DNA from: an uncultured Lachnospiraceae bacterium | Lineage (GTDB): Bacteria; Bacillota; Clostridia; Lachnospirales; Lachnospiraceae | Assembly: GCA_902782965.1 (NCBI GenBank) | Contig: CACZPG010000082.1 | Location: forward strand, 1-5,654 | DNA: 5,654 bases | Reading direction: 5' to 3' | In this document: one piece after another, positions 1-5,654 of the stretch | How positions within the stretch are numbered: position 1 is the first letter of the stretch | Layout of the letters: each line of letters opens with the position of its first letter | Program-made: the position numbers and the translations under genes | Notes under the pieces: model-generated | Told to the model about the DNA's origin: nothing | The model's database searches: none | What the model saw: only the letters and a program-made list of their open reading frames with translations

Positions 1-1
1 C

Positions 2-268
2 GATGCAGCTGTTTCACCAAACGTTGCTAAGAAGAAGTTCCCTAATTCAGAAGTTGCAGGTCATGCTAATACATTTATCTTCCCTAATATCAATGCCGGA
101 AATATCGGTTACAAGATAGCTCAGAGAATGGGTAATTTCGAAGCATACGGACCAATCCTTCTCGGACTTAATTCACCTATCAACGATCTGTCCAGAGGAT
201 GTACAGCATCTGAGGTTTATTCAATGGCACTCATCACTGCTGCTACAGCTGTTGATAACGAGGCTTAA
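2..268 (+). CDS. pta: Phosphate acetyltransferase, C-terminal fragment (5' end outside window)
   Basis: This enzyme interconverts acetyl-CoA plus phosphate with acetyl phosphate plus CoA in the cytoplasm, the first step of the acetate/ATP-yielding pathway shared with acetate kinase. Only the last 88 residues are present, against about 330 in a full short-form Pta. The reading frame is open from base 2 and ends at TAA 266-268. Visible family motifs are GHANTFIFPNINAGNIGYK (residues 20-38 of the fragment), GPILLGL (50-56) and NDLSRGC (61-67). The Ser-Arg pair of the last motif (64-65) matches the active-site Ser-Arg known from Methanosarcina Pta. The related phosphate butyryltransferase lacks the NDLSRG motif, so Pta is the better call. 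The residue seven after that Ser is Glu, where studied Pta enzymes have Asp. No ackA follows; the gene runs straight into a terminator. Confidence 0.95.
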   Translation, partial: DAAVSPNVAKKKFPNSEVAGHANTFIFPNINAGNIGYKIAQRMGNFEAYGPILLGLNSPINDLSRGCTASEVYSMALITAATAVDNEA

Positions 269-301
269 TAGATCGACAAAATAAGATAAAGAAATAAAAA
301 T

Positions 302-357
302 AAAGATGACAGAACTTATATGGTACACAAAGTCCATATCTGTTCTGTCATCTTTTT
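302..357. terminator. Bidirectional rho-independent terminator between convergent genes
   Basis: A long inverted repeat pairs 302-315 (AAAGATGACAGAAC) perfectly with 342-355. After a 2 x 2 mismatch, 318-323 (ATATGG) pairs with 334-339, leaving a 10-base loop at 324-333. On the + strand the stem runs into five Ts (353-357), which suits termination of pta. On the - strand it runs into a T-rich tract (complement of the A-rich 291-304), which suits termination of the leftward operon that ends at 394. The position midway between two convergent stop codons supports a shared terminator. Use in both directions is inferred from the flanking tracts. Confidence 0.88.
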
Positions 358-393
358 CATTCTACTATTCTATTATTTAATGTGCGTGTAGTT

Positions 394-1662
394 CTACAGT
401 TCCTTCATCTTCTTCAGATATTCTTTATCAGGAACTACATTTCCATATCTGACTTTCTCATACAGCTCAGTAAGCGTTCTCTTCTGCTCAATATAATCAT
501 TTATTATTTCTTCCCTATCACTTTTACTTTTTACTGCTGAACTGTCTGGATATCTGAGCATGGCCTCTTCAATATCCTTCGCCGTATCACACCTGTCCGG
601 CAGGAAAAATCTCCTGAAAGTCAGAACCTTCTTCCGATAGATACGTCTGGCTCTCTGTTCATTTGACAGGACTCCCGGACCTTCTTCTCTCTCAATAGGA
701 GTTCTTGTAATACGTTTCTTTTTCTTAGGTTTCAGATTTTCTATTGTTTCGAAATTCTTGTCCTGTCTGGATATAAGCCATTTGATAATGTGGATACAGA
801 TTCGTATCAGTATATAAGCCATTAGCGCGAGAAAAGCCGCAACCAGAATAAAGTAGAATACTCTTGATACGATGCTTTCTTCCTCAGCTATATCTATAGC
901 CCGGCTAAGCTGCTCCTGGGGTCTCATTTTATTATATCCGAATAATGCGGCTACAAGCCCAATCAATACACCAAGCAGAAGAAATACTATTCTCAGAATA
1001 CTCAGCATAGCTATAACGAAACCGCCGACAAGTTTAGGAAAACCGAGCAGGTCTGCCAGAATAATAGTAACTATAACAATTAAGATAACCGTAGTAACTA
1101 TGAAGCTGTTGACTGAAACCATCTGATTCATAGGAATACCAACTACACGTCGGTTTAGAATCATGTAATTAAGAAGTCCCTCCAGATACAGATTGATAAG
1201 ATATATTACGACCATAATAACAGCCGAAACATAACCTATAGTCTGAAGTTCCGTATCATGCTTGTAGGTTGCAAGTATGGAAACAGCCAGTCCCACTACG
1301 AAAACATCCCAGGGCGCATCAAAAGTTCTTTTGAGCACATATCCCCGTTTCATATATACTGAAGCATCCAGGAATATGCCGAAAATAGCAATGCAGAGAA
1401 TTATACTCATATATAAATCCCCGAGGAATAAATAAGTCAACAGCCCCAGTATAGCATGAACTATAAATAGTGAAATCGCATGGGTCAGATAATCTCTGGC
1501 GATATAGGATATTATAAGAATCCCACCAAGCACCACGAGAGATTTCAGCCTCATCTTATCTGCACCGGACAGACATATTCCGAAATCGATTATAAGCACA
1601 ATGAAAAGGAATTCATAAATCAGGCGCAGATATCGCATAACCCTGTTAAGCCATTTATACAT
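394..1662 (-). CDS. Polytopic membrane protein with DUF4129-like C-terminal tail (TgpA-like, no transglutaminase domain)
   Basis: This is a 422-residue integral membrane protein of unknown function and the third gene of a MoxR/DUF58 module. By eye it has about nine membrane spans: near 11-33, 40-55, 60-80, 82-100, 117-133, 140-160, 183-206, 212-242 and 266-296. A cytosolic tail of about 125 residues follows, opening with a very basic stretch (KPKKKKR, 311-317) that fits the positive-inside rule. Near the end, TLTELYEKVRYG (396-407) resembles the DUF4129 signature found at the C terminus of TgpA-type membrane transglutaminases. The loop between the last two spans is only about 24 residues and carries no Cys-His-Asp transglutaminase core, so the protein appears to be a reduced or non-enzymatic relative. 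The start is well supported: ATG at 1662 has a strong Shine-Dalgarno (GGGAGGTG, 1670-1677) seven bases away. It overlaps the DUF58 stop by 8 bp, suggesting coupled translation. The stop is TAG. The DUF4129 link rests on a short motif and is less sure than the membrane call. Confidence 0.8.
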   Translation of the reverse strand: MYKWLNRVMRYLRLIYEFLFIVLIIDFGICLSGADKMRLKSLVVLGGILIISYIARDYLTHAISLFIVHAILGLLTYLFLGDLYMSIILCIAIFGIFLDASVYMKRGYVLKRTFDAPWDVFVVGLAVSILATYKHDTELQTIGYVSAVIMVVIYLINLYLEGLLNYMILNRRVVGIPMNQMVSVNSFIVTTVILIVIVTIILADLLGFPKLVGGFVIAMLSILRIVFLLLGVLIGLVAALFGYNKMRPQEQLSRAIDIAEEESIVSRVFYFILVAAFLALMAYILIRICIHIIKWLISRQDKNFETIENLKPKKKKRITRTPIEREEGPGVLSNEQRARRIYRKKVLTFRRFFLPDRCDTAKDIEEAMLRYPDSSAVKSKSDREEIINDYIEQKRTLTELYEKVRYGNVVPDKEYLKKMKEL

Positions 1663-2773
1663 TTATCGGCACCTCCCATCCCTCAGCATAGGAGCGATTC
1701 TTCACATAGGGGTACTCATCATAGAATGGAACAATAAGATGCACTGCACCTTCCTTCCTTTCTATCCTGTCAAGGAGTTCAAGCAAATCTCTCCTGGCAT
1801 AAGGACTTATTATCAGATAAAGATTATCTGAACTGAACTTCTTGATTTCATCATTAATCAGTTCAATAAAGGTATCCTTCCCCTCTGAACCTTTAATCTC
1901 TGTAAGCATCCTGTCTATAGTGATCGCATGCTTTAATTCTGCTCCCTCTCCGATACCCGGAAGCCGTCTTCCATCTTTGTCGACTGCATTTGTGACAACG
2001 GATACATTTACCCCTTCTTTTATGAACTGACGTGCAAAGCTGCTGGTCAGAGAGATAGCCTCTTCAAGAAGTTTCTCTGATTCAATCATGTTGTCACTGT
2101 CAAGATTAAGAAGTATCCGAACCCGGGAATCCGTAGTGAAGCCACGCATATTAACCATTAATTCCCGTGCCTTCGCACTCTGTTTCCAGTTTACGCTTCG
2201 ATAGGGATCAAAGGGCTGATATTCACGGATACCTCTGAAGGACATACTGTCCTCGATTATATTTCTCCTGGTCTCCAACTCTCCCATCAGACCTTTAAAC
2301 GCAATTCTGAATCTTTCAGTAGAAAGCTTCTTTGGGAAGACATAAATATAATCGCTGTTTTTCATTTTTCCGGCATACTGCTTCAGCATGAAATAATCAT
2401 GAACTATGAAATTGGCATTCTGTACTCCGAAAACACCTCTGTGAGTTCCTTGAAAAGATAGTTTTCTGATTACCCGCTGATGTCCGAATACCGTGAAGAC
2501 TTCATTCTTATGATAACAATCTGTGACTACACTGTTATACTGGTCATCAAATACCAGACTCCTGTCCACCGAGAATTTCAAATTAAAAGAAGGAAGAGGC
2601 AGAAACTTGTCATTGGTAACTATCTCAACAAGGTCAGCGCTCTCCCCGCACTCTATGTAATCCCGGTTGAAACTAATGTTCAGCTCGAGATTCTTAAACC
2701 AGTTTTTTCTAAAAAATATATGCTGGATAAAATATATAGTTGCAAGTATTATAAATGCAGCAATAATCTTCAT
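1655..2773 (-). CDS. DUF58 domain-containing, membrane-anchored protein
   Basis: This is a 372-residue protein of the DUF58 family, the usual partner of MoxR ATPases; its biochemical function is not established. A single hydrophobic segment (about residues 4-20) probably anchors it in the membrane; many family members have two. Residues 30-130 look like an all-beta region, in keeping with other DUF58 proteins. The diagnostic core FRGIREYQPFDPYRSVNWK (179-197) followed by QSAKARELMV (198-207) is intact. The C-terminal part has a von Willebrand A-like pattern: strand RILLNLDSD (219-227), then VNVSVVTN (255-262), LYLIISP (318-324) and VHLIVPF (344-350). The metal-site DxSxS motif of true vWA domains is not present (it reads LDSDN). 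The start is ATG 2773-2771; an in-frame TAA lies three codons upstream, so no earlier start is possible. The Shine-Dalgarno is poor (AAGAAA at best). It lies 44 bp after moxR and overlaps the next gene by 8 bp. Confidence 0.9.
   Translation of the reverse strand: MKIIAAFIILATIYFIQHIFFRKNWFKNLELNISFNRDYIECGESADLVEIVTNDKFLPLPSFNLKFSVDRSLVFDDQYNSVVTDCYHKNEVFTVFGHQRVIRKLSFQGTHRGVFGVQNANFIVHDYFMLKQYAGKMKNSDYIYVFPKKLSTERFRIAFKGLMGELETRRNIIEDSMSFRGIREYQPFDPYRSVNWKQSAKARELMVNMRGFTTDSRVRILLNLDSDNMIESEKLLEEAISLTSSFARQFIKEGVNVSVVTNAVDKDGRRLPGIGEGAELKHAITIDRMLTEIKGSEGKDTFIELINDEIKKFSSDNLYLIISPYARRDLLELLDRIERKEGAVHLIVPFYDEYPYVKNRSYAEGWEVPINV
1670..1677 (-). promoter_or_regulatory. Strong Shine-Dalgarno for the third module gene, inside the end of the DUF58 gene
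   Basis: The - strand reads GGGAGGTG here, seven bases before the ATG at 1662-1660. It lies within the last codons of the DUF58 gene, so the ribosome site is embedded in coding sequence. It decides the start of the membrane protein and suggests that translation of the two genes is linked. Confidence 0.85.
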
Positions 2774-2817
2774 AATTATTTCTTATATCATATTATTGAT
2801 ATGGGTGTCATATCTAT
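2774..2817 (-). other. AT-rich moxR-DUF58 spacer with overlapping inverted repeats
   Basis: This 44-bp spacer separates moxR from the DUF58 gene. It contains two inverted repeats that share a middle arm: ATATCA (2785-2790) with TGATAT (2797-2802), six bases apart, and GATATG (2798-2803) with CATATC (2809-2814), five bases apart. They cannot form at the same time in RNA. No T-tract follows on the - strand, and the stems are short and AT-rich, so they do not look like a terminator. A role as a processing, pausing or protein-binding site is possible but unsupported. Confidence 0.45.
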
Positions 2818-3768
2818 TTATTTCCAGTCTTCAACAGGTACATCCACCGTAGAAGCAATCTCCCGGATCACATTCCTTGTTTCATTCAGATTATTGATTC
2901 CGGAGCTGGTTATTACTCTGTGTGAAAATACATACGGCGCCAGAAATCTGACATCATCAGGAGTTACAAACTCCCTGCCGGATATAGCCGCAAAACTCTG
3001 TGATATTCTCATCAGATTAAGAGATGCTCTCGGGCTTACGCCTGAGAAAAGCTTAGCGGAATTTCTGGTTGCATCGGAAATGTCAACGATGTATTTCATC
3101 ACTGCTTTATTCACAGTAACATTTCTTACAGTCTGTGCAGCCTCAACTATCTCCTGGGCTTTGACTACCGGAGTAATGTTCTTTTCAGGTGCATCTACCA
3201 CAAATCTTTCCAATATCTTCACTTCATCTTCTGTAGTCAGATCACCCATGGTAAGCTTAACCATAAATCTGTCAAGCTGAGCCTCCGGAAGTGGAAATGT
3301 TCCCGTAGTTTCTATAGGATTCTCAGTAGCAATAACAATGAACGGCCTGCTGAGTTCTCTTCCTGTTCCGTCTACGGTAACAACTCTCTCCTCCATGGCT
3401 TCCAGAAGTGCTGCCTGAGTTCTCGGTGTTGCACGGTTGATCTCATCTGCCAGCAGAATATTGGTAAATACCGGTCCCGGTATAAATTCAAATTCTTCAG
3501 TCTTCATACTGTAGATATTCAGACCTGTTATATCCTGTGGCATAAGATCCGGTGTGAACTGAACTCTCTTGAAGTCTGCGTCAATACTGTCCGCAATACA
3601 CTTGGCCATAGTAGTCTTGCCGGTTCCCGGCATATCCTCCAGAAGTACGTGACCTCCGGAAAGCATTGCCGAGAAAACAAGAGAGAAAACTTCCTCACTA
3701 CCTATCATGACCGATCTGATATTGTCCAGAACCCTGGTATATAATTCGCGTATTTCTTTAATTTCCAT
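2818..3768 (-). CDS. MoxR-family AAA+ ATPase
   Basis: This is a 316-residue cytoplasmic AAA+ ATPase of the MoxR group, a typical length for the family. MoxR proteins are thought to act as chaperone-like remodellers of partner proteins, commonly those encoded beside them. Motifs appear in the expected order: Walker A MPGTGKT (46-52), the pre-Walker B family stretch FTPDLMPQDITG (71-82), Walker B ILLADEINRA (104-113), sensor 1 ATENP (147-151), the arginine-finger region QLDRF (164-168), and the sensor 2 region GVSPRAS (243-249) in the C-terminal lid. All key residues are present, so the enzyme should be active. The ATG at 3768-3766 has AAAGG seven bases upstream. The gene follows purL by 30 bp with no visible terminator and precedes a DUF58 gene on the same strand, the classic MoxR arrangement. 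The symbol moxR is often applied loosely to this family, so none is given. Confidence 0.95.
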   Translation of the reverse strand: MEIKEIRELYTRVLDNIRSVMIGSEEVFSLVFSAMLSGGHVLLEDMPGTGKTTMAKCIADSIDADFKRVQFTPDLMPQDITGLNIYSMKTEEFEFIPGPVFTNILLADEINRATPRTQAALLEAMEERVVTVDGTGRELSRPFIVIATENPIETTGTFPLPEAQLDRFMVKLTMGDLTTEDEVKILERFVVDAPEKNITPVVKAQEIVEAAQTVRNVTVNKAVMKYIVDISDATRNSAKLFSGVSPRASLNLMRISQSFAAISGREFVTPDDVRFLAPYVFSHRVITSSGINNLNETRNVIREIASTVDVPVEDWK

Positions 3769-3775
3769 AATCGTA

Positions 3776-3780
3776 CCTTT
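3776..3780 (-). promoter_or_regulatory. Shine-Dalgarno of the MoxR-family gene
   Basis: The - strand reads AAAGG here, with a seven-base spacer to the ATG at 3768-3766. It supports that start. The site lies within the 30-bp gap after the purL stop. Confidence 0.7.
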
Positions 3781-3798
3781 ATTATAGCCTTGTACTTA

Positions 3799-5654
3799 TT
3801 ACTTGAAGTATTCTACTCCGGACTCAAATATCTTCTGATCTTTATCGCCACTGATATTCAGATATGTACTTCTGTCACGACGTTCTGAGTGTCCCATCTT
3901 TCCGAGAACTCGTCCATCAGGACTTGTAATACCTTCAATAGCCATATATGAACCATTGATGTTATAATCCTCATCCATTGTAGGATTTCCATCAACATCA
4001 ACATACTGTGTAGCAACCTGTCCATTAGCAAACAGCTTTCTGAGCCATTCATCCTTAGCTACGAAACGGCCTTCACCATGTGAAATAGGAATTGAATAAA
4101 CTCCACCCAGAGCAGCCTTTGCAAGCCATGGACTCTTATTGGATACAACCTTTGTATAAGCTATTCTTGACTGATGACGACCAATTGAGTTACGGGCAAG
4201 TGTCGGGCTCATCTCAGACTGTTCTACTATCTCGCCTGATGGAACAAGACCAAGCTTGATAAGCGCCTGGAATCCGTTACAGATACCAAGTACCAGACCG
4301 TCTCTCTCATTCAGAAGCTTCATCATTTCTTCCTTGATCTTCTCATTTCTGAAGGTAGTTGCGATAAATTTACCTGAACCATCCGGCTCATCACCACCTG
4401 AGAAACCACCTGGGAACATTACTATCTGAGACTGGCTGATAGCCTTTGTGAAAGCATCTACACTGTCTCTGATTCCCTGAGCATCCAGGTTATTGAGAAC
4501 GATTACTTCTGCCTCTGCTCCTGCTCTTTCAAAAGCTCTTGCACTGTCGTATTCACAGTTAGTTCCCGGGAATACCGGAATGAATACATGAGGCTTAGCA
4601 ACCTTATTCTTACATACATATATATTCTTAGCCTGATATAATCCACCTTCATATCCGGTAAGTGAAGGATTATATCTTGCCTTGAGTTCTGACTCAGCTT
4701 TGCCTTCCTTTACAGAAGCCTTATAGTCATCAGCATGTTTCTTAAATCTTGCATTCACGCCGCTGTCTGTAGAGAATACACCCTTGAGTCTTCCTGTCCA
4801 TGCTTCGATAGCTTCATCTATACTTATCTTATATGAACCATAAGTGAACTTCTCAGAATCATTTACTGTACCAATAACCTTAGCAGGAATTCCAAGAGTC
4901 TTGATATCCTCAGGACTTACCTCCATGATTATTGAACCGTAATCCTTGCGTCCGAGTTCTTCCTTGCTTACAACCTTGTCATCAAGTGCAACTCCAAGCT
5001 TATTACCGAATGCCATTTTACTTACTGCTTCAATGATTCCTCCGAAACCTACTGCAAATGCACTCTGAATCTTTCCTGCCTGAACAGCCGCATTAACAAG
5101 AGCATACTTCTCAAGAACATCGCTGAATACAGGAACCTGCATTTCATCTTTATCTATATCAAGCTTAATAAGTACATTTCCGGCCTTCTTAAGTTCAGTT
5201 GTAACTACATTCTCAACAGTATTCATGTCTACTGCAAAGGAACATAATGTCGGAGGTACATCTATCTCATTGAAGGATCCACTCATACTGTCCTTACCAC
5301 CGATTGATGGAAGTCCAAGTCCAATCTGTGCTGCGTATGCACCAAGAAGAGCTGCAAGAGGCTTACCCCAACGAGTTGGATCCTCTGTCATTCTCTCAAA
5401 ATATTCCTGGAATGTAAGTCTTATCTTTGTTACATCACCACCGGCTGCAGCAATCTTTGCAACAGAATCAAGTACTGCGTAAACAGCTCCATGATATGGG
5501 CTCCATGACATAAGATATGGATCAAGTCCGTAGCTCATCATGCTGACAGAAGTTGTTCTTCTGGTTCCAAGCATAGGAACTGTTGCAATCATTGTCTGCA
5601 TTGGTGAAAGCTGATATTTACCACCATATGGCATAGTTACTGTATTAGCACCGA
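3799..5654 (-). CDS. purL: Phosphoribosylformylglycinamidine synthase, C-terminal half (5' end outside window)
   Basis: This enzyme makes FGAM from FGAR, ATP and glutamine in the fourth step of de novo purine synthesis, in the cytoplasm. It is the long single-chain form with a fused glutaminase, about 1250 residues in clostridia; roughly the last 617 are present. The ATG at 5634-5632 is internal, not a start: the frame stays open to the window edge, reading GANTVT before MPYGGKYQLSP. Numbered from that Met, the second AIRS-like ATP-binding half shows SWSPYHGAVYAVLDSVAKI (43-61) and SIGGKDSMSGSF (110-121). The class I glutamine amidotransferase domain starts near 348 (HVFIPVFPGTNCEYD). It has PGGFSGGDE (408-416), the nucleophile Cys452 in LGICNGFQ (449-456), and His519 and Glu521 in ISHGEGRF (517-524). 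The C terminus GHSERR...FESGVEYFK is intact. Both visible catalytic modules look functional. The stop is TAA at 3801-3799. Any purine-responsive control element would lie beyond the right edge. Confidence 0.96.
   Translation of the reverse strand, partial: GANTVTMPYGGKYQLSPMQTMIATVPMLGTRRTTSVSMMSYGLDPYLMSWSPYHGAVYAVLDSVAKIAAAGGDVTKIRLTFQEYFERMTEDPTRWGKPLAALLGAYAAQIGLGLPSIGGKDSMSGSFNEIDVPPTLCSFAVDMNTVENVVTTELKKAGNVLIKLDIDKDEMQVPVFSDVLEKYALVNAAVQAGKIQSAFAVGFGGIIEAVSKMAFGNKLGVALDDKVVSKEELGRKDYGSIIMEVSPEDIKTLGIPAKVIGTVNDSEKFTYGSYKISIDEAIEAWTGRLKGVFSTDSGVNARFKKHADDYKASVKEGKAESELKARYNPSLTGYEGGLYQAKNIYVCKNKVAKPHVFIPVFPGTNCEYDSARAFERAGAEAEVIVLNNLDAQGIRDSVDAFTKAISQSQIVMFPGGFSGGDEPDGSGKFIATTFRNEKIKEEMMKLLNERDGLVLGICNGFQALIKLGLVPSGEIVEQSEMSPTLARNSIGRHQSRIAYTKVVSNKSPWLAKAALGGVYSIPISHGEGRFVAKDEWLRKLFANGQVATQYVDVDGNPTMDEDYNINGSYMAIEGITSPDGRVLGKMGHSERRDRSTYLNISGDKDQKIFESGVEYFK

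Noticed and set aside
872..1126. An 84-codon + strand frame opposite the membrane protein
   Set aside because: It is Ser/Thr/Ile-rich, as expected from the complement of hydrophobic codons in the membrane protein; no independent support was found.
2798..2814. Hairpin in the moxR-DUF58 spacer as a terminator
   Set aside because: The stem has only six AT-rich pairs and no T-tract follows on the transcribed strand.
2480..3280. A 266-codon + strand open frame running antisense across the DUF58 and MoxR genes
   Set aside because: It lies fully opposite two well-supported genes and the 44-bp spacer. Its translation has no recognisable domain and it has no clear ribosome site, so it is a shadow of the real genes.
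3781..3786. A perfect TATAAT on the - strand just before the MoxR-family gene
   Set aside because: Transcription from it would begin about six bases before the ATG and leave the Shine-Dalgarno (3776-3780) out of the transcript. No good -35 lies 16-18 bp upstream.
3858..4052. A 64-codon - strand frame within purL
   Set aside because: It is an out-of-frame shadow inside the conserved glutaminase domain.
5225..5482. An 85-codon + strand open frame opposite purL
   Set aside because: It is antisense to conserved purL coding sequence, and its composition is explained by the complement of purL codons.
5632..5634. ATG as a possible start of purL
   Set aside because: The frame is open upstream to the window edge and reads GANTVT, which is conserved FGAM synthase sequence. 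The gene therefore continues beyond the window.

Overview
The window looks like chromosome from a low-to-moderate GC clostridium. The closest fit is a Lachnospiraceae-type Firmicute. This is inferred from the long single-chain PurL, the Pta sequence, the style of the DUF58 protein, and the preference for AGA/GGA/ATA codons; no rRNA or marker gene is present to confirm it. The sequence is gene-dense and carries no sign of mobile elements, CRISPR arrays, tRNA or rRNA genes.

Layout: (1) Positions 2-268 on the + strand hold the last 88 codons of phosphate acetyltransferase (pta), which continues off the left edge. (2) Positions 269-393 are a short convergent intergenic region with one strong, apparently bidirectional hairpin terminator (302-357). 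(3) Everything to the right is on the - strand, so it is read from right to left: the C-terminal half of phosphoribosylformylglycinamidine synthase (purL, 3799-5654, running off the right edge), a MoxR-family AAA+ ATPase (2818-3768), a DUF58 protein (1655-2773) and a polytopic membrane protein with a DUF4129-like cytosolic tail (394-1662).

The three - strand genes after purL form the conserved MoxR / DUF58 / membrane-protein module. In other bacteria the third member is often a TgpA-like membrane transglutaminase. Here that protein keeps a multi-span membrane part and the C-terminal DUF4129-like motif, but has no room for an extracytoplasmic transglutaminase domain. A reasonable model is that the MoxR ATPase acts as a chaperone-like remodeller on the DUF58 protein and the membrane partner at the cytoplasmic membrane. 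The biochemical role of this module is poorly defined in most bacteria, and nothing in the window fixes its substrate.

The gaps between the - strand genes are 30 bp (purL-moxR), 44 bp (moxR-DUF58) and an 8-bp overlap (DUF58-membrane protein). No terminator is visible between them, so they may be co-transcribed and end together at the shared terminator. Whether the module also has its own promoter inside purL cannot be decided by eye. The main points for a second look are the reduced third module member, the linkage of the module to purL, the bidirectional terminator and a small cluster of inverted repeats before the DUF58 gene.
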